From positions 89,876-153,875 of the forward strand of contig CAJTPN010000002.1 in the NCBI GenBank assembly GCA_910578185.1: a stretch of 64,000 nucleotides of DNA, read 5' to 3'. This DNA comes from an uncultured Acetatifactor sp. GTDB lineage: Bacteria > Bacillota > Clostridia > Lachnospirales > Lachnospiraceae. Positions 9,115-17,979 of this stretch are shown here, one piece after another. Every line of letters begins with the position of its first letter. Position 1 is the first letter of the stretch. The notes beneath the pieces were generated by a model. That model did no database searches. It worked only from the letters and a program-made list of their open reading frames with translations, and was not told the origin of the DNA. The position numbers were made by a program, and so were the translations under genes.

Positions 9115-10002
9115 GTGGAAATGGATGGAAATGAGATGGAAAGTGTAAGGGAACGGCTTAAGGAAAAAAAGAGGATTGTGGTCAAGATTGGTTCCTCTTC
9201 CCTGACTCACAGAGAAACGGGAGATATGGATTATATTCGCATGGAGAAGCTGGTCAGAGAGTTAAGCGATATCAGGAATCAAGGGAAGGAAGTGATTCTG
9301 GTGACGTCGGGCGCCATTGCCGCTGGTAAAAATGCCGTAAATTTACGGGATATCAGGGTGGACAGCCAGACGGAATCTCTGGCGGTGAAGCAGGCGTGCG
9401 CTGCGGTTGGCCAGGCTAGACTGATGATGACATATCAGAAACTTTTTGCGGAATACAATCAGGTAGCGGCACAGATATTGATGACAAAAAATACCATTGT
9501 GGATAATTTGAACCGTTACAATGCACACAATACTTTTTCGGAGCTTCTGAAGATGGGGGCGATTCCTGTGGTGAATGAAAATGATACGGTTGCCACATAT
9601 GAGATTGGAATAGGGGACAATGACACCTTGTCCGCCATTGTGGCCGCTTTGGTGGAGGCAGATCTGTTGATATTGTTGTCTGATATTGACGGATTGTATA
9701 CGGATGATCCCAGGACAAATCCGGATGCCCGGTTTATTGAACAGGTAGACCGGCTGACGGAGGAATTTATGGAGATGGGTAAGGCCAGTACCGGAAGCAG
9801 CATAGGAACAGGCGGCATGAATACCAAGTTGACTGCGGCAAAAATTGCAACCAGTTCGAATGTGGACATGGTGATTGCAAACAGCAGGGACATTGGCGTA
9901 CTGCACAGGATTTTGGCGGCAGAAAAAGAAGGAACTTTATTTGTGGCCCATCAGGACGAGAATTTTGACTTGCCGTATTTTGTAGGCAGCTTACATATGT
10001 GA
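9115..10002 (+). CDS. proB: Glutamate 5-kinase
   Basis: Catalyses ATP-dependent phosphorylation of glutamate, the first step of proline synthesis. The amino-acid kinase fold begins at RIVVKIGSSSLT; SGAIAAG, the NENDTVA and the GDNDTLSA motifs and the GTGGMNTKL loop are intact. About 295 residues: the C-terminal PUA domain of the long form is absent, so this is the short form. The start is uncertain: GTG at 9115 has GGGGTGA 7 nt upstream; ATG 9121 and the further upstream ATG 9094 (which overlaps the GGAGG) are alternatives. First gene of a proline operon; feedback control by proline is usual for the family. Confidence 0.93.
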   Translation: MEMDGNEMESVRERLKEKKRIVVKIGSSSLTHRETGDMDYIRMEKLVRELSDIRNQGKEVILVTSGAIAAGKNAVNLRDIRVDSQTESLAVKQACAAVGQARLMMTYQKLFAEYNQVAAQILMTKNTIVDNLNRYNAHNTFSELLKMGAIPVVNENDTVATYEIGIGDNDTLSAIVAALVEADLLILLSDIDGLYTDDPRTNPDARFIEQVDRLTEEFMEMGKASTGSSIGTGGMNTKLTAAKIATSSNVDMVIANSRDIGVLHRILAAEKEGTLFVAHQDENFDLPYFVGSLHM

Positions 10003-10121
10003 CGATATTTGGCGTAGGCTGCGGTAAGGGACTGGCTATAAAGCGGAGGCTAGGAACAAATCCATCATGGCGCCGCACAAAAAAGATACAATATCAAAAT
10101 GGGAATAAAGGATTATCAAAT

Positions 10122-10694
10122 ATGGAATACGATAAGCGCAGCGTCAGAAAAACGCTTCTGCAGGCCAGAGACAACTTAAGCCAGGAAGAACGGAATAGAG
10201 GAAAAGTGTTACTGACGGAAAAAATCTTGGGGCACCAATGGTTTTATCGTTCGGACATTTTGTTGGGATTTGTGAGTTATGGCAGCGAGATTGAAACCGG
10301 GGAGATTCTGAGAGAAGCCCTTGGCAAGGGGAAACAGGTATATGTACCCAAAGTGATACAAGACACGGAAATTTCGGAAATGAGATTTTACAGAATAGGG
10401 TCTATGGAAGAACTGCAGGAGGGTTACAGAGGAATTCGGGAGCCGTCGGGAACTTCCCAGGTGTACTGCTATAAAGAGGAAGATGCGGAACGAACGCTGC
10501 TGCTGATGCCGGGAGTGGCTTTTGACAGGTTTGGCTGCAGAATCGGATATGGCAAAGGCTTTTATGACAGGTTCCTGGAGGACAAGCCACTGTTGTGCCA
10601 GCACAGTATCGGCGTGGGTTTTCGTTGTCAGCTTGTGGATAGGCTGCCCATGGAGGAGCATGACGTGAAGCCATATCAGGTGATTTGTGTTTGA
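10122..10694 (+). CDS. 5-formyltetrahydrofolate cyclo-ligase
   Basis: Converts 5-formyl-THF to 5,10-methenyl-THF with ATP, salvaging a storage folate. The 190-residue product has the N-terminal basic helix KRSVRKTLLQAR and the diagnostic C-terminal motif MPGVAFDRFGCRIGYGKG-FYDRF, holding the Mg-ATP and folate contacts. ATG 10122 with AAAGGA 9 nt upstream is chosen; the frame is open upstream across the end of proB but that extension is not family-like. It lies between proB and proA, so folate salvage is cotranscribed with proline synthesis. The reason for that pairing is not evident from the sequence. Confidence 0.93.
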   Translation: MEYDKRSVRKTLLQARDNLSQEERNRGKVLLTEKILGHQWFYRSDILLGFVSYGSEIETGEILREALGKGKQVYVPKVIQDTEISEMRFYRIGSMEELQEGYRGIREPSGTSQVYCYKEEDAERTLLLMPGVAFDRFGCRIGYGKGFYDRFLEDKPLLCQHSIGVGFRCQLVDRLPMEEHDVKPYQVICV

Positions 10695-10760
10695 TTTTAT
10701 AAACTGGTAGTGTCGGTGGTGTGGGCATGTCTGAAAGTGTGAAGAAAAGAGGGCAAAAAT

Positions 10761-12008
10761 ATGGCAGATTTACGGGAGATGGGAAGACGGGCATCAAAAG
10801 AAAAGCAGCTTCTGCAGAGAATGCCTGCGGAGGAAAAAAACAGGGCGCTGTGCTTGGCGGCAGAGAGACTTGAGGATAGGAGCGAAGAGATCTTATGTGC
10901 TAATGATAGAGATATGGAGAAGGCCAGGCAAAACGGAATGAGTCAGGGATTGCAGGACAGACTCAAGCTGACCAGGGAACGTATTGGCGCTATGGCGGAA
11001 GGGCTTTGTCAGATTGCGGAACTTCCGGATTGTATCGGAGAGATTATGGAGGCCTTTGAACGTCCTAATGGTTTAAAGATAGAAAAGGTCCGTGTTCCTA
11101 TGGGCGTAATCGGTATTATATACGAAGCCAGGCCCAATGTGACGGCGGATGCCTTTGGACTCTGCTTTAAGACGGGAAACGCCGTGATTTTAAAAGGGGG
11201 AAGCGATGCGCTGGAATCCAACAAGGCAGTAGTAAAAGTGATTCGGGATGCTTTGCAGGAATGCGGTATTTCCGGTGACGTGATTCAGTTGATTGAAGAC
11301 ACGGATCGGAAAGTCACCGTGGAGTTTATGAAGCTGAAAGAATATGTGGATTTGTTGATCCCAAGAGGCAGCGCAGGACTGATTCAAAGTGTGATAGAAA
11401 ACAGTACCATTCCGGTGATAGAGACCGGGACGGGGAATTGCCATGTGTATGTGGACAAAGATGCGGATCTGGATATGGCTGTGGAGATCATATATAATGC
11501 AAAGACCCAGCGAATAGGGGTATGTAATGCCTGTGAGTCTCTGGTAATTCATAGGGATGTGAGGGATTCTTTGCTGCCAAGGCTAAAGAAAAGTCTGGAT
11601 GTCAGGAGAGTAGAGCTTCGTGGGGACGAGAGGGTGAGAGAAATTCTGACCGATATAGCGGCGGCCACGGAAGAGGATTATGGCAGGGAATATTTGGACT
11701 ATATCCTTTCTCTCAAAACGGTGGATACGGCGGAAGAAGCCATTGACCATATCAATCGTTATAATACGAAGCATTCGGAATGTATTGTAACAAAAAATGT
11801 AGAGACTGCGGAAAAGTTTTTAAATGAGGTAGATGCCGCCTGCGTTTATTGGAATGCTTCCACCCGGTTTACGGACGGATTTGAATTTGGGTTTGGCGCT
11901 GAGATCGGCATCAGTACGCAGAAGCTTCACGCAAGGGGGCCTATGGGATTAAAGGAATTAACTTCCTATAAATATCTTGTTCGGGGGACCGGGCAGGTGA
12001 GAACATAA
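10761..12008 (+). CDS. proA: Gamma-glutamyl phosphate reductase
   Basis: Reduces gamma-glutamyl phosphate with NADPH to glutamate semialdehyde, the second step of proline synthesis. The 415 residues are the usual length and aldehyde-dehydrogenase-like: PMGVIGIIYEARPNVTADA near the N-terminus, the nucleotide-binding GNAVILKGGSDA and the catalytic Cys255 in VCNACESL (same number as the thermophilic family structure). It ends FGAEIGISTQKLHARGPMGL, a signature of ProA. Last gene of the operon, closed by the strong hairpin at 12086. Confidence 0.97.
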   Translation: MADLREMGRRASKEKQLLQRMPAEEKNRALCLAAERLEDRSEEILCANDRDMEKARQNGMSQGLQDRLKLTRERIGAMAEGLCQIAELPDCIGEIMEAFERPNGLKIEKVRVPMGVIGIIYEARPNVTADAFGLCFKTGNAVILKGGSDALESNKAVVKVIRDALQECGISGDVIQLIEDTDRKVTVEFMKLKEYVDLLIPRGSAGLIQSVIENSTIPVIETGTGNCHVYVDKDADLDMAVEIIYNAKTQRIGVCNACESLVIHRDVRDSLLPRLKKSLDVRRVELRGDERVREILTDIAAATEEDYGREYLDYILSLKTVDTAEEAIDHINRYNTKHSECIVTKNVETAEKFLNEVDAACVYWNASTRFTDGFEFGFGAEIGISTQKLHARGPMGLKELTSYKYLVRGTGQVRT

Positions 12009-12085
12009 GTTGATTTATAAGAATTGTGCCGGATGGTCTTTGTTTTTTGTTAAAAATGTGTTATGGTAGGAGTAGGGACATTTGA

Positions 12086-12125
12086 TCGCCGCACTGACGA
12101 TTGGTACGTCAGTGCGGCGACTTTT
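12086..12125 (+). terminator. Strong hairpin after proA
   Basis: A perfect 14-bp GC-rich stem, TCGCCGCACTGACG (12086-12099) against CGTCAGTGCGGCGA (12107-12120), 7-nt loop, followed by CTTTTAG. The U-tract is short, so efficiency may be moderate. It separates the proline operon from feoAB. Confidence 0.8.
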
Positions 12126-12159
12126 AGAAGATGAGAGACAGATGAGGAAGGTTTAATAT

Positions 12160-12450
12160 ATGACACTTTATGAGGCGCACAAGGGGAACAGCTACTGCAT
12201 TATGGGGCTGTATGTGGAACCTGCCATTACCAGGAGGCTGCAGGCTTTGGGATTGAACGACGGAACCATAGTGAATGTGCTGAACAGAAAAAAGCATGGC
12301 GCATTGATTATCAGGGTGAGAGGAACACGTCTGGCCCTGGGCAGACATATTTCCTCCAATATTGAGATTGTCGATTGCGGACAGGAGGCGGATTCTGGTT
12401 TAGAACGGTCGATCATTCGGGAGAGTGGGGAGGCAGGTCATGAAGAGTGA
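12160..12450 (+). CDS. feoA: FeoA, ferrous iron transport accessory protein
   Basis: A 96-residue SH3-like protein: MTLYEAHKG at the start, the RRLQALGLNDGTIVNVL helix-strand and LALGRHISSNIEI at the end follow the FeoA pattern. It regulates or stabilises the FeoB GTPase at the cytoplasmic face. The C-terminal 15-20 residues extend past the core. Its 3' end overlaps feoB by 11 bp, implying translational coupling. GAGGAAGG precedes the start. Confidence 0.9.
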   Translation: MTLYEAHKGNSYCIMGLYVEPAITRRLQALGLNDGTIVNVLNRKKHGALIIRVRGTRLALGRHISSNIEIVDCGQEADSGLERSIIRESGEAGHEE

Positions 12451-14494
12451 GGTGCTAAAGGCAGCGAGTCGGCAAAAACACATTCATGTGGCGTGTATCG
12501 GCAACCCCAATTGTGGTAAGACAACTTTGTTTAACGCGCTGACGGGATCAAAACTAAAGGTTGCCAACTGGCCGGGCGTTACAGTGGAGCGATTTGAGGG
12601 CGAGACATTTTATGAGGATACAAAGATTACTCTGGTGGATACGCCGGGTATTTATTCTCTGACCAGCTACACCATAGAAGAGAAAGTCACAAGGCAGTGT
12701 GCCATGGATGACGATATTGATGTTATCATCAATGTGGTGGATGCTTCGTCCCTTGAGCGCAATTTATATCTGACCCTGCAGCTTTTGGAGTTGGGAAAGC
12801 CTGTGGTGCTGGCTTTAAATATGATGGATATCGTGAAGGAACGAGGCATGGAGATTGACATGCATCGTCTTCCGGAGATGCTTGGAGATATTCCGGTGGT
12901 TCCAGTATCGGCGGCAAAACGCATGGGGCTGAATATCCTTCTCCATGCGGTGATACATCACTATGAGGAGGGGATGGAAGAGTTTATTCTGGATTATCCG
13001 GAGAAGATAGAGAATAAAATTGCCAAGCTGGAGGTGATGATGCAGGCGCATTATCCAAGTCATTCTTCTGTGCGCTGGCATGCGATCAAGCTTTTGGAGG
13101 ATGACGAGGAGGTTAAGACAGAACACCCCATTTCCGTGGTCAACATTGCGGATAAAAGTTATGAAAAAGAGATTATCCAGTGCAAGTATGCTTATATAGA
13201 AAAGGTTGTGGGAGAGACGCTTTTCCATAAAAGTGCAAAGGCGGCTTCCACCGACAGAATAGACCGGCTTCTGACCCATCCCATTTGGGGGATTCCTGTG
13301 TTTCTTATGGTTATGTGTTTTGTGTTTTTTTTGACTTTTACCGTAGGGGATGCATTAAAGGGTTTCTTTGAGATCGGGCTGGATTTTGTTTCCGACGGGG
13401 CCGCCGGCATACTGGAAGGCTTGGGGACAATGGAATGGCTGCAGTCTCTGTTGGTGGATGGCATTATTGCCGGGGTGGGTGGAATTTTAACCTTTCTGCC
13501 GAATATTTTTATCCTGTTTCTGGCATTGGCAATTTTGGAAGACAGCGGATATATGGCCAGAGTGGCGTATGTGATGGATTCCGTCATGGGAAAGGTAGGG
13601 TTGTCGGGAAAGGCGTTTTTGCCTATGATTTTGGGGTTCGGCTGTACGGTGCCTGCAATTATGGCCACCAGGGCGCTGGAAACGGAACATGACAGGCGAA
13701 AGACAATGCTGGTGACGCCGTTTATGTCCTGTTCCGCCAGACTGCCCATCTATGTTTTGTTCTCCGATATGTTTTTCCCGGAGTGTGCGGCGCCCGTGGC
13801 ATTTTCCATGTATGTCATAGGTATGGTGATTGCCATAGTGGCGGCGTTGGCGGTAAACTGGTTGGAGAACAGTAAAATATTTCATGGGAAAAATGTCAAC
13901 GATCAGACCAAAGATTCTCTTTTGATAGAACTTCCGGAATATAAAAGGCCAAATGCAAGGACCATACGAATTTATGTCTTTAATAAGTTGAAAGATTATT
14001 TATCAAAAGCGGGTACTACTATTTTTGTGGCTTTTATCATTATCTGGTTTGTGTTAAACTTTGGGACGACGGGAAAGGTGGACAGTCCGGCGGATAGCTT
14101 TGGAGCTGTGATCGGGCATGTGCTTGTGCCGATTTTGGCACCGGCGGGATTGGGGATGTGGCAGATCGGAGTGGCGTTGCTCTCCGGGATTTCCGCCAAG
14201 GAGGTTGTGGTGGCAAGCTTTGCGGTATTGTTTGGGGTGGCAAATGCCAATTCTGACGCCGGGATGGCTGCCATTGTGGAAAATATTCACGGTATGTATC
14301 CATGGTTTGGCCCATTGAACGCATATTGCCTGATGCTGTTTTGCCTGTTGTATGTGCCCTGTGTGGCGACGATGGCCACCATTAAGAAAGAGAGCGGATC
14401 GTGGAAATTTACTTTGGGTATGTTAACCTTTGAACTGGTATTGGCATGGCTGGTTACAACACTTCTATATCAAGTGGGAAGTCTGTGGATTTGA
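12440..14494 (+). CDS. feoB: Ferrous iron transport protein FeoB
   Basis: A 684-residue membrane GTPase that imports Fe2+. N-terminal G domain: G1 GNPNCGKTT, switch region NWPGVTVER, G3 VDTPGIYSLT, G4 NMMD. A helical linker follows to about residue 280, then two Gate repeats with about eight membrane helices (SGYMARVAYVMD and ILGFGCTVPAIMATR in the first; SGISAKEVVVASFAVLFG in the second). ATG 12440 is preferred because GGGGAGG lies 6 nt upstream. No Cys-rich FeoC-like gene follows. Fe2+ import would feed the Fe-S rich hydrogenase encoded at 25182. Confidence 0.96.
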   Translation: MKSEVLKAASRQKHIHVACIGNPNCGKTTLFNALTGSKLKVANWPGVTVERFEGETFYEDTKITLVDTPGIYSLTSYTIEEKVTRQCAMDDDIDVIINVVDASSLERNLYLTLQLLELGKPVVLALNMMDIVKERGMEIDMHRLPEMLGDIPVVPVSAAKRMGLNILLHAVIHHYEEGMEEFILDYPEKIENKIAKLEVMMQAHYPSHSSVRWHAIKLLEDDEEVKTEHPISVVNIADKSYEKEIIQCKYAYIEKVVGETLFHKSAKAASTDRIDRLLTHPIWGIPVFLMVMCFVFFLTFTVGDALKGFFEIGLDFVSDGAAGILEGLGTMEWLQSLLVDGIIAGVGGILTFLPNIFILFLALAILEDSGYMARVAYVMDSVMGKVGLSGKAFLPMILGFGCTVPAIMATRALETEHDRRKTMLVTPFMSCSARLPIYVLFSDMFFPECAAPVAFSMYVIGMVIAIVAALAVNWLENSKIFHGKNVNDQTKDSLLIELPEYKRPNARTIRIYVFNKLKDYLSKAGTTIFVAFIIIWFVLNFGTTGKVDSPADSFGAVIGHVLVPILAPAGLGMWQIGVALLSGISAKEVVVASFAVLFGVANANSDAGMAAIVENIHGMYPWFGPLNAYCLMLFCLLYVPCVATMATIKKESGSWKFTLGMLTFELVLAWLVTTLLYQVGSLWI

Positions 14495-14558
14495 AGAATC
14501 GGAGGAAAAGCCTGTTTTGCCGGGTGGTATCTGGGATTTTGATTCCGTTTCATTATTG

Positions 14559-14574
14559 TCAAAGCGCTTATAAT
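14559..14574 (+). promoter_or_regulatory. cre-like site overlapping a -10 box before the glycan cluster
   Basis: TCAAAGCGCTTATA (14559-14572) matches the CcpA/LacI-type operator TGAAAGCGCTTTCA in 12 of 14 positions with the AAGCGCTT core intact. It overlaps TATAAT at 14569-14574; the -35 is not clear. Catabolite repression of the downstream CAZyme genes is an inference. Confidence 0.45.
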
Positions 14575-14655
14575 GCGGTTGGCCTTGAGGTGGGAACTGC
14601 GATTGGCAGGTATATGGGCGGACGGCCTTAAAAAGCGCTGAAAATGCAGTGACTT

Positions 14656-14670
14656 GTAATTGTCAATTAC
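14656..14670 (+). promoter_or_regulatory. 15-bp perfect palindrome upstream of the GH2 gene
   Basis: GTAATTG-T-CAATTAC, perfectly symmetric, 24 nt before the ATG at 14695. It looks like an operator for a dimeric repressor or activator. The cognate regulator is not in the window. Confidence 0.45.
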
Positions 14671-14694
14671 CCTCAGGGAGAGAAAGGAAAAGAT

Positions 14695-17600
14695 ATGTAC
14701 ATAGATTTATCGGGAGAATGGAGTATTTCGCTGGAAGCGGATGAGGGGAAACAATCGGGAGTGATTATGCTGCCGGGGATTTTACAGGGATCGGGGTATG
14801 GCAATCCCATTACCAGACAGACCCCCTGGGTCAGCAGTCTGCACGACTCTTTATGGTATGAACAGGAAGAATACAAATTTGCCCAGGAAGAAGGGGTGAA
14901 CGTCCCCTTTTTGTCACAGCCGCCCAGGCATTTTCTCGGGCAGGCAGTATACGAGAGGAAGTTTACCGTGCCGCAAGGGAACGCCATGGAAGAAAGCATG
15001 GGAGAATGGCATTTTCATGTGGAGGCGGCAAGGTGGCGCAGTCAGGTATGGTTGGACGGAGAGCTTGTGGGAGAGGATTGTTCTCTCTGTACGCCCCATG
15101 ATATCAGGGTGGGAAAGCTGGCGCCGGGGGAACATGATCTGCGGGTTGTGATGGATAATTCCATGATCTATCCTTACAGGCCGGATGCACATGGGGTTTC
15201 GGATGCATTGGGCGCAACATGGAACGGAATGGTTGGGGAGATCTCGCTGTTTACGGAAGATGTGGCAAGGGAACGGGAAAGCATCAGGCGGGAATATGCC
15301 AGGCAGCATCCCAAATCGGTGAAGGTGGAGGACGGACGTTTCCTTATTGATGGAGAACCTTTTTATTTCAGAGCTACCCATTTTGGCGGAGAATACCCGC
15401 TGACAGGATATCCCGCAACAGACAAAGCATGGTGGCTTAAAATGATGCGAGTGATTAAGGAATGGGGGCTAAACGGAATCCGTTTCCACTCTTATTGCCC
15501 GCCGGACGCGGCGTTTATGGCAGCCGATGAAGAGGGCGTGTATTTGCTGGTGGAATGCGGTATGTGGAATCAATTCGGAGACGACCCGGAAGGGAAAGAG
15601 ATGAATGAAGTCCTGAAAAAGGAAACCAGGCGGATTCTGGAGTACTTCGGACATCACCCGTCTTTTGCGTTTTTTTCCCCTTCCAATGAACCCAGCGGCC
15701 CCTGGGTTTTACCGTTAAAGAGATGGGTGGAAGAGACAAGGGAATATGACGGCGAGCTGGGGTATGAGGGCAGGAGAATTTATACGGCCCAATCGGGATG
15801 GCCTTATGAGGTACCTCCGTCAGAAATCCGTGGGACGGACTTTATATATTTTCACCGTTCCGGGAACGGATATCGCAAGGGCGGTACCATACGGGGACAT
15901 GTGGGCTGGAAAGGCGGCGTATACAGTTCCGTACTGGAAGGTGTCAGACAGCCGGTGGTCTGTCATGAACTGGGACAGATCTGCGCTTATCCGAATTATG
16001 CTGTTATTGATAAATATACCGGTTATCTGCAGCCGGGAAACTATAAGGTGTTTCGGGAAAATGCACGGGCAAACGGCGTATTGACCTATGGTGATGTGTT
16101 TGTGAAAGGTTCCGGAGAAAACCAGATCAGACTATACAAGGAAGAATTGGAGGCAAATTTCAGAACGCCTGAATTACAGGGCTTTGAGTTGTTGGACCTG
16201 CACGATTACCTGGGACAGGGAACCGCTCTGGTGGGGATTCTGGATGCCTTCTGGGAGAACAAGGGATATGGGGATCCGGAAGAATTTAAGAATTTTTGTG
16301 GGGATACCGTGCTGCTTGCCAGATGTGGCAAATATGTATGGAAAAATACGGATACTGCGGAAGTTCCTGTTGAAATATGCCATTATGGAAAACAAGACAT
16401 TTGTAACGGTGTGATTCAGTGGAACGTGTGTCTTGGAAATCAGACCCTTCAGCGGGGAGAATTGAAGGTGGAGCGGATTACAAGGGGCGGTAATACTAAG
16501 GCAGGAACGGTGGCGCTTGGCTTTGAAGAGATTATGGAGCGTGCCAGGGAATGTTTGGCCATATATGACGGGAGACAGTTTGCTAAAGATGAAAAAGCTC
16601 TATGGGAAGGGCAAATGGTGAGAGCGGCTGTGGAAGCGGGCAATGTGGAATTGATCTTTTCGCTTGAGCTGCCGTTTGTGGATGAGGCCGGCAGGGAAAG
16701 AATCGTTCGTAATCATTGGAATTTGTATGTGTTTACCAAACCTTTGGAAGAAGCGTCTGAGAAGACAGATACGTTGCTGTATACAAGGGATTGGACGGAA
16801 GCGAAGATGGCTTTGGAGGCGGGAATGGGGGTTGTATATTCGCCTTATCTGTCTGATTTGAATTATGAGTGTCCGCCTCTTTCCGGTGAAAGCGTTGGCT
16901 GGAATGCACAAATGGGGCCTACCTGGTGTCGCACTATGGGAATTGTGGCAGCACAGTCCCATCCAATTTTCCGTATGTTTCCAACAGGAAGGTGGGGAGG
17001 CTGGCAGTGGGAGAATATACTGAAGCGTGCCAGAGGTTTTCATATGGAGGGGTTGGAGCAGGTAGAGCCCATTGTGCAGCCCATTGATGACTGGAACAGA
17101 AATCTGCTTCAGAGCCTTATCTTTGAGGTGAAGGTTTCAAAAGGAAGACTTCTGGTGGTAAGTGCCGGTCTGGAGGGAAGCTTTGAGGAAAGGCCGGAGG
17201 CTTTCAGCCTGAAACAGGCGATTTTAAAATACGCGGCTTCGGAAGCCTTTGTGCCTTCCGGGACTCTGGAGCCGGAACAGATAGAGAACAAGCTTTTTCC
17301 TATTTTGCGGATGCGGGATATGACCAAAGAGATCCGTTACCAGGTTCAGGGCGCGGATATGGACGAAAATCAGGTGAAAGTCCAATATGGGGAAGCGGTG
17401 ATAGAAGCGGATGCAAATACTTTTGCCAAGATAATGGCGCCCAGGTTTCCGGTAGAAATTACTGTTTTACTGCAAAGGGACGTTTCGCTGAAAGGAATTT
17501 TGTATGTACCGCAGCAGCGGGACAAGGACCACGAAGGGATGATAAAGGAATATCGTATTCAGGTCATACAGGATGGCTCTGACCATTGGGAGACGGTTGC

Positions 17601-17880
17601 GGAAGGGACGCTTTTAAATACCTGCCGCTCTCAAAGGATCCTTTTTGAAGAAGAGGTATCCGCATGTGCGTTTCGTATGGTGGTATTGTCTGCCTATGGC
17701 TGTGAGGACAAGTTCGTTTGGGACCCGGGGAGAGAGGGATGGTTTAGACGGCTAAGACCTGGCAGGGCGCTGGTTCAGATAGCTGGGCTGCATGCCATCT
17801 GTGATTTGGAGTCATCACATGACGACGTCTACACAATAAGAAAGAATCAAAAGTCCTTGACCAGGGAAATTGAGCTTTGA
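14695..17880 (+). CDS. Glycoside hydrolase family 2 protein, large
   Basis: A 1061-residue cytoplasmic-type GH2 protein (no signal peptide). Sugar-binding jelly-roll at about 1-180, Ig-like strand region, then TIM barrel with acid/base Asn331-Glu332 (PSNEPSG) and probable nucleophile Glu425 (VCHELGQ). The C-terminal half (about 500-1061) adds beta domains of unclear type, making it about twice the minimum GH2 length. The exact activity (beta-galactosidase, beta-glucuronidase or another) is not readable; the neighbours suggest trimming of rhamnogalacturonan-derived or similar oligosaccharides. AGAGAAAGG precedes the start. First gene of a four-gene cluster. Confidence 0.82.
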   Translation: MYIDLSGEWSISLEADEGKQSGVIMLPGILQGSGYGNPITRQTPWVSSLHDSLWYEQEEYKFAQEEGVNVPFLSQPPRHFLGQAVYERKFTVPQGNAMEESMGEWHFHVEAARWRSQVWLDGELVGEDCSLCTPHDIRVGKLAPGEHDLRVVMDNSMIYPYRPDAHGVSDALGATWNGMVGEISLFTEDVARERESIRREYARQHPKSVKVEDGRFLIDGEPFYFRATHFGGEYPLTGYPATDKAWWLKMMRVIKEWGLNGIRFHSYCPPDAAFMAADEEGVYLLVECGMWNQFGDDPEGKEMNEVLKKETRRILEYFGHHPSFAFFSPSNEPSGPWVLPLKRWVEETREYDGELGYEGRRIYTAQSGWPYEVPPSEIRGTDFIYFHRSGNGYRKGGTIRGHVGWKGGVYSSVLEGVRQPVVCHELGQICAYPNYAVIDKYTGYLQPGNYKVFRENARANGVLTYGDVFVKGSGENQIRLYKEELEANFRTPELQGFELLDLHDYLGQGTALVGILDAFWENKGYGDPEEFKNFCGDTVLLARCGKYVWKNTDTAEVPVEICHYGKQDICNGVIQWNVCLGNQTLQRGELKVERITRGGNTKAGTVALGFEEIMERARECLAIYDGRQFAKDEKALWEGQMVRAAVEAGNVELIFSLELPFVDEAGRERIVRNHWNLYVFTKPLEEASEKTDTLLYTRDWTEAKMALEAGMGVVYSPYLSDLNYECPPLSGESVGWNAQMGPTWCRTMGIVAAQSHPIFRMFPTGRWGGWQWENILKRARGFHMEGLEQVEPIVQPIDDWNRNLLQSLIFEVKVSKGRLLVVSAGLEGSFEERPEAFSLKQAILKYAASEAFVPSGTLEPEQIENKLFPILRMRDMTKEIRYQVQGADMDENQVKVQYGEAVIEADANTFAKIMAPRFPVEITVLLQRDVSLKGILYVPQQRDKDHEGMIKEYRIQVIQDGSDHWETVAEGTLLNTCRSQRILFEEEVSACAFRMVVLSAYGCEDKFVWDPGREGWFRRLRPGRALVQIAGLHAICDLESSHDDVYTIRKNQKSLTREIEL

Positions 17881-17979
17881 TCTTTGGCAGCAGTTAAATA
17901 AGCGGAATAAAACTGCATTCGACCAAAGGGTTCCCATGTGCCGTATGGGATGGACGGGGCGGAATTGAAGGAGGATATA

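Noticed and set aside
14446..14631. A 61-residue frame overlapping the feoB end, considered as a FeoC-like protein
   Set aside because: No Cys-rich or winged-helix pattern and no ribosome site.
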